A model generated the notes under the pieces. It ran no database searches. It worked only from the letters and a program-made list of their open reading frames with translations, and was not told the origin of the DNA. 64,000 nucleotides of DNA from an uncultured Bacteroidales bacterium (GTDB taxonomy: Bacteria; Bacteroidota; Bacteroidia; Bacteroidales; F082): assembly GCA_947303085.1 (NCBI GenBank), contig CAMYXP010000006.1, positions 1 through 64,000 on the forward strand. The letters run 5' to 3'. A program made the position numbers and the translations under genes. Shown here one piece after another: positions 49,654 through 58,040 of the stretch. The stretch's first letter is position 1. Every line of letters begins with the position of its first letter.

Positions 49654-50226
49654 CTAACGGCCAATAGCCTTTTCGTAACCCGCTCTCACAGCCTTGATGT
49701 TCAGGTCAACCACATCCTGGCCTTTCTTGCCGAAGATATGTGCGATGGCCTCTTCAACCTTCTCGATAGAGATGCCGAGATAAGGCACTGTGGCGCCCAA
49801 AAGCACCATGTTGGAACGTGCCTTGAGTTGCTTGGCTATCTCGCTGGCATCAAACGACACCACATGTTTGAGCTTCTTCAACTCGGCATGCACCTTCTCG
49901 ATGTCAGGATAGTTACTAATGTTGATGAACGGGTCGGAGTTGGTGATCACCCAGCCTTCCTTGCTGAGCCATGGCAGATAGCGCAAAGCCTCCATCGGCT
50001 CGCTCGACAGGATTATGTCAGCTTTGCCTTCTGGAATGACATCGGCGAAGATAGGCTCGTCCGACAAACGGAGGTGCGAGAACACCGAGCCGCCGCGCTG
50101 CGACATGCCGTGGATTTCCGATTGTTTCAGGTTCATACCCATGTTGAGGGCGGCATCTGAGATGATTTTGGCGACCGACACTATGCCGTCACCACCAACA
50201 CCACACAAAACTATATCTTTTTTCAT
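49654..50226 (-). CDS. iorB: Indolepyruvate oxidoreductase, beta subunit
   Basis: IorB pairs with IorA to oxidise aryl pyruvates from aromatic amino acids to acyl-CoA with ferredoxin. The 190-residue protein shows the gamma-type 2-oxoacid oxidoreductase domain: VLCGVGGDGIVSVAKIISDAALNMG, then HGMSQRGGSVFSHLRLSD. It starts 20 bp after iorA in the same direction. Length and motifs are normal. Confidence 0.92.
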   Translation of the reverse strand: MKKDIVLCGVGGDGIVSVAKIISDAALNMGMNLKQSEIHGMSQRGGSVFSHLRLSDEPIFADVIPEGKADIILSSEPMEALRYLPWLSKEGWVITNSDPFINISNYPDIEKVHAELKKLKHVVSFDASEIAKQLKARSNMVLLGATVPYLGISIEKVEEAIAHIFGKKGQDVVDLNIKAVRAGYEKAIGR

Positions 50227-50246
50227 ATTGAATTCTTTTTTAATGG

Positions 50247-51827
50247 TTATTTCTTAATGTGTTTCTTCAACTCGACGATGCAGGTGCGGTGAGGGATGAT
50301 GACCGACACACCGTTGTAATTGACCTCTTCCTCGATGATTCTGACGTTCTCCTCGTGGTTCTTCGGCAACGGGATGATGTCGCGGATATGCTCAGGCTCG
50401 ACACCGAGACCTTCGCAGATGCGGCGGATCTTGTTGTGTGCCGACGATGGCTGACCACCTGTCATAGCTGTGATGTCATTGTCAAGAATCATAACCACGA
50501 CGTTGGCTTTCTCGTTGACGCAGTCCATAAGACCTGTCAAGCCGCTGTGACCGAAGGTACCGTCACCGATAACCGCCACGCTCGGGAAGATACCAACCTC
50601 GCTGGCTCCCTTGGCCATGGTGATTGATGCACCCATACACACTGTAGTGTTGATGGCGCCCATGTTGAAGCCTAAAGTGTAGCAACCGATGTCACCAAAC
50701 ACCTTGCCACCCTTATGGTTGGCCATAACCTCGTTCAAAGCTGTGTAGCTGTCGACGTGAGGACATCCTTGGCACAACGCTGGAGGACGGTTGGTAACGA
50801 CTTCTGGCACAGCTAATGTTGCCTCAGCCTTCATTCCCAATGCCTTGGCAACTTTCTCGGCGTTGAGTTCTCCGTCACGACGGATGGTCTCGTCAAGACG
50901 GCCTCTCACTTTCTTTCCCTTGCCGAGGAATCCTTTGATCTGCTCCTCTACGAATGGCTGTCCGTCTTCGAGAACCAAAATCTCATCAACCTCGTCATAG
51001 AGCTTGTTGATCATGTTGTATGGCAACGGATATTGAGTTATCTTCACCACTGGATACAGACATTTTCCGCCTGGGAAGTTCTCCATGAGATAATTGTATG
51101 CAATACCTGTAGTGATGATACCTATCTTCTTGTCGGTTCCTTCAATGTATTTGTTGAAGCCAGATTCCTCCGACATCTTTGTGAATTTCGGCTGCTTGTC
51201 GATCAGCTCTCTGTAAAGACGTTTGGCGTTGGCTGGAAGAAGCACGAACGACTTTGCGTCGGCTGGCTCTGTGAGCTCATTCTGCTTGCGGACAGGTTTC
51301 AACTCGACACCGGCGCGGCTGTGTGCCAAACGAGTTGGGATGCGGTAAAGCACCGGAGTGCCAAGCTGCTCGCTCAACTCATAACCATAATGCACCATGT
51401 CGTAAGCCTCTTGCTGGTTTGAAGGCTCCAACATCGGTATCATGGCCCAGTGACCATAGAAACGACTGTCTTGCTCGTCCTGCGATGAGAACATGCTCGG
51501 ATCGTCGGCGACAACTATAAGTACACCCTTGGTTCCAATGATGGCGGCATTCATAAACGGGTCGCCACACACGTTAAGGCCGACATGCTTCATACATGTC
51601 ATGGCGCGTTTTCCGGCGTATGCCACACCTAAAGAAGCCTCGAGAGCAGTCTTCTCATTGGCACACCAGTTGGCGATAACGCCTTGTTCCTTGGCCTGTT
51701 TTGAGTTTATGACGTACTCCGTAATCTGTGTGGAAGGAGTGCCTGGATAACTGTTGATGGCACTGCCTCCGGCATCAATAAAGCCCTGCGCAATCGCCTC
51801 ATCTCCAAGTAATAAGATTTTCTTCAT
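50247..51827 (-). CDS. iorA: Indolepyruvate oxidoreductase, alpha subunit (no ferredoxin domain)
   Basis: The 526-residue protein has the pyrimidine-binding N-terminal domain (SYPGTPSTQITEYV, TCMKHVGLNVCGDPFMN). Its thiamine-diphosphate-binding domain has PALCQGCPHVDSY, then GDIGCYTLGFNMGAINTTVCMGAS and GDGTFGHSGLTGLMD. Archaeal IorA ends with two [4Fe-4S] clusters; here the protein stops after RTCIVELKKHIKK with no CxxCxxC. That length fits the short Bacteroidota form as I recall it, so electrons must pass to a separate ferredoxin. It is the first gene of iorAB. Confidence 0.92.
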   Translation of the reverse strand: MKKILLLGDEAIAQGFIDAGGSAINSYPGTPSTQITEYVINSKQAKEQGVIANWCANEKTALEASLGVAYAGKRAMTCMKHVGLNVCGDPFMNAAIIGTKGVLIVVADDPSMFSSQDEQDSRFYGHWAMIPMLEPSNQQEAYDMVHYGYELSEQLGTPVLYRIPTRLAHSRAGVELKPVRKQNELTEPADAKSFVLLPANAKRLYRELIDKQPKFTKMSEESGFNKYIEGTDKKIGIITTGIAYNYLMENFPGGKCLYPVVKITQYPLPYNMINKLYDEVDEILVLEDGQPFVEEQIKGFLGKGKKVRGRLDETIRRDGELNAEKVAKALGMKAEATLAVPEVVTNRPPALCQGCPHVDSYTALNEVMANHKGGKVFGDIGCYTLGFNMGAINTTVCMGASITMAKGASEVGIFPSVAVIGDGTFGHSGLTGLMDCVNEKANVVVMILDNDITAMTGGQPSSAHNKIRRICEGLGVEPEHIRDIIPLPKNHEENVRIIEEEVNYNGVSVIIPHRTCIVELKKHIKK

Positions 51828-51970
51828 TTGAATTGTATTTTAATTTTTAATTATTGTTGATTCCTATTTTTATAATTCGGCAAATTTATGGAATTTTTTT
51901 CACATGGCAATGCAGTTTTATTATAAATAATAAATAAAATTTATTTTGTTGTTTGTATTGAAAAAAGTTG

Positions 51971-51978
51971 TATCTTTG
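51971..51978 (+). promoter_or_regulatory. Promoter -7 box of the OlsF-like gene
   Basis: TATCTTTG lies 18 bp upstream of the ATG at 51997, with TTTG at 51952-51955 as a possible -33 element. The gap 51828-51996 between iorA and this gene is AT-rich and otherwise empty. Confidence 0.55.
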
Positions 51979-51996
51979 CTGTTTCAAACTTAAGTG

Positions 51997-53781
51997 ATGA
52001 AAAAGCTTATTACTAGTGACGACCTTGTAAGGTATCTGAAATGGAGCCCGCTCACCAAACCGCTTTTGGCTTTGGCTCTGAGAATCATGGGTTTCGGGAC
52101 GATAAACAAACTGTATTCTCCTTCTGCTGACCTGAAAAATAAAGAGTTTACAGTGGATATGCTGCGTCGTTACAACATTACTACCGATGTTGATGCAAAT
52201 GAGTTGAACTGCATCCCGAAAGAAGGTCCGTTCATGCTCGTGTGTAACCATCCGTTCGGTGCCATCGAAGGCATCATCCTCTATGATGTCGTCGCGAATA
52301 TCCGCCCCGACTTCAAAATCATGGCTAATTTCATCCTTTCGTATATTCCTAATTTCCAGGGTGTGTTCTTCGCCGTTAACCCGTTCGAAAACAATAAGGA
52401 ACTGGGTGGCGGAAGCGTTGGCGGCATCAAGGCTTCGCTGCAGCAACTTAATGAAGGTCATGGACTTGGAGTGTTCCCGGCCGGTGAGGTGGCTCGCTAT
52501 CATGGTCACAGCTATCCGGAGGATATCGACTGGTCACCGTCGATAGCCAAAATCATTCAAAAGACTAAAGTGCCAGTGATCCCTGTCTATTTCGACGGAC
52601 ATAACTCAAGGAAATTCTATCGTCTGGCCAAGATATATCATCTGCTCGGCACCGTGCGTCTCGTGAAAGAGCTTCTTAACAAACGTAACAAGAAGATTAT
52701 CATGAAGATAGGTAAGCCTATACTTCCTGCCGAGATTGCACAATACGAAACACCTGAGGCATTGGCGGCATACCTGAAAAACAGAAGCTATGCCCTGCAG
52801 GCCAATATCTCAACAGAAGCACAGCATATTCGCACAAGGGTCTCCGATCCTGTCGACCCGCCGTTCCGTCCTTCCGACCTTGCACGTGAGCTTAACGCCA
52901 TTCGCGAGGAATCGTTGCTGTTTACCACGGCAGACTTTGAGTGCTATCTCGCTGATTATGATAAGATTCCACACGTAATGCGTGAAATCGGACGCCGTCG
53001 TGAAGAGGCTTTCCGCGCCGTAGGCGAAGGCACAGGCAAGAGCATCGACACCGACGAATACGACACCTATTATAAACATCTTATCCTCTGGGATTCCAAA
53101 GAACAGACTATAGCCGGCGGCTACCGCATCGGTTTGGGTAATGAGATTTATGAGAAATACGGCGCACGCGGTTTCTATGTCGACTCGCTGTTCAATATCG
53201 ACCAGAAATTCGAACCTTACCTGAAAGAGACAATAGAACTCGGACGCTCGTTCGTATCCGTTGATTATCAAAAGGATATATTACCTCTGATGCTCCTGCT
53301 CAAAGGTCTGATGGAAACAATAATGAAACATCCTGAAATGGCATATTTCATTGGCCCTGTGAGCATCAGCAGCTGGTATCCGAAGTTCTACCAAAGCCTT
53401 ATGGTGTATTATGTCAGCACAGTGCATACCAACAAAGAGATGTCGAAGCTGTTCCATCCGAAAACACCATTCGTGCCTGACTTCAACAAGTGCGATGTCA
53501 ATATCCTGATGGAGAAGAATATGGAAACCGTCGATAAGTTCGACCGTTACCTCATGAAACTCAGCAACGGCGACTACCGCATGCCGACATTGTTCAAGAA
53601 ATATCTTAAGATCAACTCTAAGTTCTTGTGTTTCAATGTCGACCCTGATTTCAACGACACCCTCGACGGACTCCTTCTTCTGCGGTTTACCGACTATCCG
53701 AAAGACGAACTCGATATGCTGCTTAAAGACTTCCCAGCTGAAGAAAGAGAGCCTTACTACAAACGCTTCGGTAAGGAATAA
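51997..53781 (+). CDS. Fused acyltransferase, OlsF-like aminolipid synthase
   Basis: The 594-residue protein has two domains. Residues about 60-270 are an O-acyltransferase of the lysophospholipid type (LVCNHPFGAIEGIILYD, GVFPAGEVARY). Residues about 310-590 resemble the N-acyltransferase (GNAT-like, OlsB/GlsB) family: VGEGTGKSIDTDEYDTYYKHLILWD, IAGGYRIGLG, FVSVDYQKD. The order, O-acyl then N-acyl domain, equals OlsF, which makes ornithine or glycine lipids with one polypeptide. Bacteroides uses separate glsB and glsA. The amino acid head group cannot be told from sequence. I took the ATG at 51997 over an adjacent GTG. Confidence 0.8.
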   Translation: MKKLITSDDLVRYLKWSPLTKPLLALALRIMGFGTINKLYSPSADLKNKEFTVDMLRRYNITTDVDANELNCIPKEGPFMLVCNHPFGAIEGIILYDVVANIRPDFKIMANFILSYIPNFQGVFFAVNPFENNKELGGGSVGGIKASLQQLNEGHGLGVFPAGEVARYHGHSYPEDIDWSPSIAKIIQKTKVPVIPVYFDGHNSRKFYRLAKIYHLLGTVRLVKELLNKRNKKIIMKIGKPILPAEIAQYETPEALAAYLKNRSYALQANISTEAQHIRTRVSDPVDPPFRPSDLARELNAIREESLLFTTADFECYLADYDKIPHVMREIGRRREEAFRAVGEGTGKSIDTDEYDTYYKHLILWDSKEQTIAGGYRIGLGNEIYEKYGARGFYVDSLFNIDQKFEPYLKETIELGRSFVSVDYQKDILPLMLLLKGLMETIMKHPEMAYFIGPVSISSWYPKFYQSLMVYYVSTVHTNKEMSKLFHPKTPFVPDFNKCDVNILMEKNMETVDKFDRYLMKLSNGDYRMPTLFKKYLKINSKFLCFNVDPDFNDTLDGLLLLRFTDYPKDELDMLLKDFPAEEREPYYKRFGKE

Positions 53782-53920
53782 CCACTTTAATGACAATTTG
53801 TCAGTTTTTCATTTTTTTATCTTTATCATGCAGCAAAACTGAAATTTTTTCGTTTTAAAGACGGAAAAGTCAGTTTGGTATGAATTTTGATATAAATAAA
53901 ATGAATTAACATTAGTCATT

Positions 53921-54361
53921 ATGGAAAACAACATTAAAAAACTTGAACGTTCGCGCAGAAACCGTGTGATTGCTGGTGTTTGCGCAGGCTTGGCAGACTA
54001 TTTCAACATCGATGTGGCACTTGTTCGTGTGCTTTTCGTCGTTGCTACAATATGCGGTGGCTGCGGCTTCTGGCTGTATGTCATCCTCTGGATTGTGGTG
54101 CCTGAGGAACTCATTCTCGAACAAGGCTCTTCAAACATCGACGACACTATCGACATAACGCCGAAAGAGGAGGAGGTCAAAAAAAAGACAGGTAACGGCG
54201 CGATGATAGCCGGTTTGATACTGGTTTTCATCGGTTTGGTGGCACTTATCGACAACTTCACATCGTTGGCGTGGATATGGAAACTGTGGCCGGTGGTGCT
54301 TATCTTGATTGGCGCTATGATTCTTATTAAAACTCAAAAAAACGAAAAAAATGGACAATAA
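53921..54361 (+). CDS. PspC domain membrane protein
   Basis: The 146-residue protein starts with a PspC domain (KLERSRRNRVIAGVCAGLADYFNIDVALVRVLFVVATICGGCGFWLYVILWIVVPEE). An acidic linker follows, then a two-helix LiaI/LiaF-like membrane segment (GAMIAGLILVFIGLVALIDNF...LWPVVLILIGAMILIK). PspC proteins act in envelope stress. The end overlaps the next gene by 11 bp. The arrangement with a second LiaI-like protein and a DnaJ protein suggests an envelope/protein stress operon. Confidence 0.88.
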   Translation: MENNIKKLERSRRNRVIAGVCAGLADYFNIDVALVRVLFVVATICGGCGFWLYVILWIVVPEELILEQGSSNIDDTIDITPKEEEVKKKTGNGAMIAGLILVFIGLVALIDNFTSLAWIWKLWPVVLILIGAMILIKTQKNEKNGQ

Positions 54362-54665
54362 CGAAAATAATAAACATGATGGCTTTGGCAAAGGCATCAC
54401 ATTGATAATCATAGGATTATTTGCCTTGATGGTGACATTCTTCGATTTTGAGATCAACTGGCATATAATATTTAAATTGTGGCCTGTGATATTGATAATC
54501 ATCGGAGTATGCATCATGCCGATAAACAGATGGATCAGGACGGCTGTGGCGGTGGTTCTGCTTGCGCTCGGCTATGTGGCGTATCAAAACAAATTAAGTG
54601 ACTGCGACAATGATGTCGACAAAACAGAAATCATAACCTACGTCTCCGATTCCGATGAATTTTAG
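54351..54665 (+). CDS. LiaI/LiaF-like small membrane protein
   Basis: The 104-residue protein has about four hydrophobic stretches (ITLIIIGLFALMVTFFDF, IIFKLWPVILIIIGVCIM, TAVAVVLLALGYVAY) and an acidic tail (CDNDVDKTEIITYVSDSDEF). The LWPVILIIIG motif is the same as in the preceding PspC protein, so the two likely interact. It overlaps that gene by 11 bp. Confidence 0.75.
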   Translation: MDNNENNKHDGFGKGITLIIIGLFALMVTFFDFEINWHIIFKLWPVILIIIGVCIMPINRWIRTAVAVVLLALGYVAYQNKLSDCDNDVDKTEIITYVSDSDEF

Positions 54666-54693
54666 AAAATAATTCAGAAAGGAGATAAAAACA

Positions 54694-55596
54694 ATGGAAT
54701 ATAAGGATTATTATAAGGTTTTAGGTGTTGATCGTTCGGCAAAACAGGACGAAATCAAAAAGGCTTACCGAAAGCTCGCTGTGAAATATCATCCCGACAA
54801 AAACCCTGGCGACAAGGCTGCGGAGGAGAAATTCAAAGAGATTTCGGAGGCTTATCAGGTGCTTGGCAACGAGGAGTCGCGTAAGAAATACGATGAACTC
54901 GGCGCCAACTGGAAACAGTACGAGAATATGGGCCACGGCGGCCAGGGATTCCAAGGTTTCGAGGGATTCCAAGGCTTCGGCGGCAGTGGCTTCTCCGACT
55001 TCTTCGACGCTTTCTTCGGCGGTCAGGGTGGCGGCTTCGACTTCGGAAACATCAATTTCGGCGGTGGCGGACGTCGCTCGCGCACAAGAGCCATGCGAGG
55101 CCAGGACCTCAACGCTTCAATCAGCTTGACGTTGCGTGAGGCTTATTTCGGCTCGCAGAGGATGATAAATATCGGCAACGAGACCATAAAAATTAGCATC
55201 AAGCCGGGTGTGAAAGACGGACAGACGTTGCGAGTGAAAGGCAAGGGCGGACAAGGCATGAACGGTGGCGAGAACGGCGACCTTCTGATGAAGATAAACA
55301 TTATCCAAGACCCTGTGTATCAACGCGATGGCGACGATTTGATGAGAACCGTCAACATCGATGTGTACACCGCTATTCTTGGCGGAAAGGTCGAAATCGA
55401 CACCATGAAAGGAAACGTCAACGTGCCGATAAAGCCACAGACGCAAAACAACAGCATGCTCCGTTTGAAAGGCCTCGGAATGCCTCATTACGGCAAGGAA
55501 GGCGCTGGCTCGCTGCTGCTGAAAGTGCAACTAGTGCTGCCAAATCATTTTTCCGACAAGGAACTTGATTTGATAAAACAGGCAAAAGAAGCGTAA
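54694..55596 (+). CDS. CbpA-type DnaJ co-chaperone
   Basis: The 300-residue protein has a J domain (residues about 4-68) with the HPD motif in [10 protein letters not shown] glycine/phenylalanine-rich region follows (about 75-125). Two C-terminal substrate-binding domains start at [17 protein letters not shown]. The zinc-finger domain of DnaJ is absent, as in CbpA. It would stimulate DnaK. An AAAGGAG sequence just upstream of the ATG is one of the few clear Shine-Dalgarno sites here. It follows the PspC-LiaI pair by 28 bp. No CbpM gene follows. Confidence 0.9.
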   Translation: MEYKDYYKVLGVDRSAKQDEIKKAYRKLAVKYHPDKNPGDKAAEEKFKEISEAYQVLGNEESRKKYDELGANWKQYENMGHGGQGFQGFEGFQGFGGSGFSDFFDAFFGGQGGGFDFGNINFGGGGRRSRTRAMRGQDLNASISLTLREAYFGSQRMINIGNETIKISIKPGVKDGQTLRVKGKGGQGMNGGENGDLLMKINIIQDPVYQRDGDDLMRTVNIDVYTAILGGKVEIDTMKGNVNVPIKPQTQNNSMLRLKGLGMPHYGKEGAGSLLLKVQLVLPNHFSDKELDLIKQAKEA

Positions 55597-55635
55597 TTTG
55601 TTTAAAAAATGTTTCGGTCGTAACAAAAAAATCAT

Positions 55636-55643
55636 TATCTTTG
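55636..55643 (+). promoter_or_regulatory. Promoter -7 box of the TonB receptor gene
   Basis: TATCTTTG lies 37 bp upstream of the ATG at 55681. Confidence 0.5.
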
Positions 55644-55680
55644 CACGTTTTTATAAAATTCTATTTAAAACTGCTTGATA

Positions 55681-58038
55681 ATGAATATTGTTACGACTAA
55701 AACTAAGAATATTTTCATGCTGGTTGTCATGATGATGATCAGCGTTTTGTCTTTTGCACAAGGCGATAACTCCGTTAAGGGTTTCGTGTATGAGAAGTCG
55801 AACGGCGAGCCGATCATGTATGCCAACGTGTATCTGAAAGGCACCACCATAGGCTCAACCACCGACATCAACGGTTATTTCAGCATCACACGAATCCCTG
55901 ACGGAAACTATACTCTTTTGGTCACGATGATGGGTTACGACACTATAGCCGAGCCTGTTTCGTTGAAAGGCAATGTCATTTTAAACAAGAAATTCCACCT
56001 CGATGAAGGCGCTATCCAGCTTGAGGCAGTCAACATTACGGCCGACAAGATTGAGGCGAGAACCGAGACCAAGACCTCTGTCGTGAACATCACTCCGAAG
56101 ACCATCACCAAGATCCCGTCGGTGGGCGGTCAGGCCGACCTTGCCCAGTATTTGCAGGTTATCCCGGGCGTTGTGTTTACCGGCGACCAGGGCGGACAGC
56201 TCTACATCCGTGGCGGCTCCCCAATCCAAAACAAGGTGATTCTCGACGGTATGATTGTGTATAACCCGTTCCACAGCATCGGTCTCTTCTCTGTGTTCGA
56301 CACCGATATCATCAGAAACGCAGAGGTTTACACCGGAGGCTTTGGCGCTGAATACGGCGGAAGAGTGTCGTCAATAATGGATATCACAACCCGCGACGGT
56401 AACAAGAAACGAATCTCAGGAAAGATTGGCGGCTCGACATTCGGAGCTAAGGTGATGCTGGAAGGTCCGCTCAAGAAGGCAAAGAAAGATGACGAGATGT
56501 CGGCTTCATTCATCATCTCGGCGAAAAACTCATATCTCGAGCAGACGAGTACATCGGTTTACGACAAGGTTTTGAATGGAGAAGTGCTTCCATATAATTT
56601 CCAGGATGTTTACGGAAAAATATCGTTGAACGCGCCAAACGGCAGCAAAGTCAACTTCTTCGGCTTCAGCTTCAACGACCAGGTGAATAAATATCAGCCA
56701 AAGGGTCGCACCAGCAGCCTCGATTATAAATGGGATTCGTACGGCGGCGGTACCAACTTCGTGCTTATCCCGGGAAAATCGCCGGTTCTCATCGAAGGTA
56801 ACATAGCTTATTCGAAATATCAGGCATCGATTGAAGACGGCAACAACACTCCTAGAACGAGTTCCATCGATGGTTTCAACGCAGGTTTCACTTTCTCTTA
56901 TTTCCTTGGAAAGAATACGTTGAAATATGGTGTTGAGCTGTTGGGATTCAAGACGGTGTTCGATTACTCGAAACCTAACGGCATCAGACTTAACCAAACG
57001 GAGAACACCACCGAGCTCGGCGCGTTCCTGAAATACAAATGGCAGCTCGAGAAACTCATCATCGAGCCGAGCTTCCGTGTACAGTGGTACGCCTCGTTGG
57101 CTGAGATCTCGCCAGAGCCTCGTCTCGCTATGAAATACAACGTCACCGACTGGTTCAGAATCAAGGCGGCGGCAGGTATGTACTCACAAAACCTCATCGC
57201 TGCCAACAGCGACCGCGACGTGGTGAACCTGTTCTACGGATTCCTCTCAGGACAGGATAATATCCAGAAGAAATTCAACGGCAAGGAAGTGAAGACTAAG
57301 CTTCAGAAGGCCAACCACTACATCGTCGGAACAGAGTTTGATGTGTTTAACAATGTGACACTCAACATCGAAGGTTATTATAAAGACTTCAAACAGCTAA
57401 CCAACTTGAACCGTAACCAGATGTATTCGGAGTCGAATCATCCGAATGGTATTTCTGAGTCGCAATGGAGAGACTTTATGCTCGAGAACGGCAAGGCTTA
57501 CGGTGTCGACGTCTCGGTGAAATATGAGTTCCTGAGATGGTATTTCTGGGCTGCTTATTCGTTGGCCTACGTCAATAAAAACTATGAGAATGCCAATGGC
57601 GAGCTCGTCAACTACCGTACGCACTACGACCGCCGTCACAATGTCAATGTGATTATCACGTATACCGGCGGATCACGTAAACAATGGGAGTTCAGCGGCC
57701 GTTGGAACATGGGCTCAGGCTTCCCGTTCACCAGAGTGAGCGGCTTCTACGAACAATATTCATTTGAGAATATGGGAGCTGCTATCGTTGGCGAAACAGG
57801 CGACGTCGGCGTGATTTATGAAGATCAGATGAATAACGGTCAACTGCCTATGTATCATAGACTTGACCTCGATGTGAAACGTAAATTCTTCTTCAGTGAA
57901 CATGTGAATCTTGAAGTTGATTTCAGTGTCACAAACGTTTACAACAGAAACAATATCTTTTATGTTGACATCCTGACAAGCGAAAGCATCTACCAGTTGC
58001 CGCTGATGCCGAGCTTGGGCTTGACCTTAACATTCTAA
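55681..58038 (+). CDS. TonB-dependent outer-membrane receptor
   Basis: The 785-residue protein has a signal peptide (ending SVLSFAQ). A carboxypeptidase-regulatory-like domain follows (about 30-110, VKGFVYEKSNGEPIMYANVYLKGTTIGSTTDINGYFSI), then a plug domain (about 125-230, with LQVIPGVVFTGDQGGQLYIRGGSP and YGGRVSSIMDITTRDG), and a beta barrel ending in an aromatic-rich strand (LMPSLGLTLTF). No SusD-like partner is present, so it is not a typical Sus pair. The substrate is unknown. A TTG at 55675 could be an alternative start. Confidence 0.92.
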   Translation: MNIVTTKTKNIFMLVVMMMISVLSFAQGDNSVKGFVYEKSNGEPIMYANVYLKGTTIGSTTDINGYFSITRIPDGNYTLLVTMMGYDTIAEPVSLKGNVILNKKFHLDEGAIQLEAVNITADKIEARTETKTSVVNITPKTITKIPSVGGQADLAQYLQVIPGVVFTGDQGGQLYIRGGSPIQNKVILDGMIVYNPFHSIGLFSVFDTDIIRNAEVYTGGFGAEYGGRVSSIMDITTRDGNKKRISGKIGGSTFGAKVMLEGPLKKAKKDDEMSASFIISAKNSYLEQTSTSVYDKVLNGEVLPYNFQDVYGKISLNAPNGSKVNFFGFSFNDQVNKYQPKGRTSSLDYKWDSYGGGTNFVLIPGKSPVLIEGNIAYSKYQASIEDGNNTPRTSSIDGFNAGFTFSYFLGKNTLKYGVELLGFKTVFDYSKPNGIRLNQTENTTELGAFLKYKWQLEKLIIEPSFRVQWYASLAEISPEPRLAMKYNVTDWFRIKAAAGMYSQNLIAANSDRDVVNLFYGFLSGQDNIQKKFNGKEVKTKLQKANHYIVGTEFDVFNNVTLNIEGYYKDFKQLTNLNRNQMYSESNHPNGISESQWRDFMLENGKAYGVDVSVKYEFLRWYFWAAYSLAYVNKNYENANGELVNYRTHYDRRHNVNVIITYTGGSRKQWEFSGRWNMGSGFPFTRVSGFYEQYSFENMGAAIVGETGDVGVIYEDQMNNGQLPMYHRLDLDVKRKFFFSEHVNLEVDFSVTNVYNRNNIFYVDILTSESIYQLPLMPSLGLTLTF

Positions 58039-58040
58039 AT

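Noticed and set aside
51886..52509. 207-codon minus-strand open frame over the OlsF-like gene start
   Set aside because: It overlaps conserved acyltransferase motifs on the plus strand and has no recognisable product.
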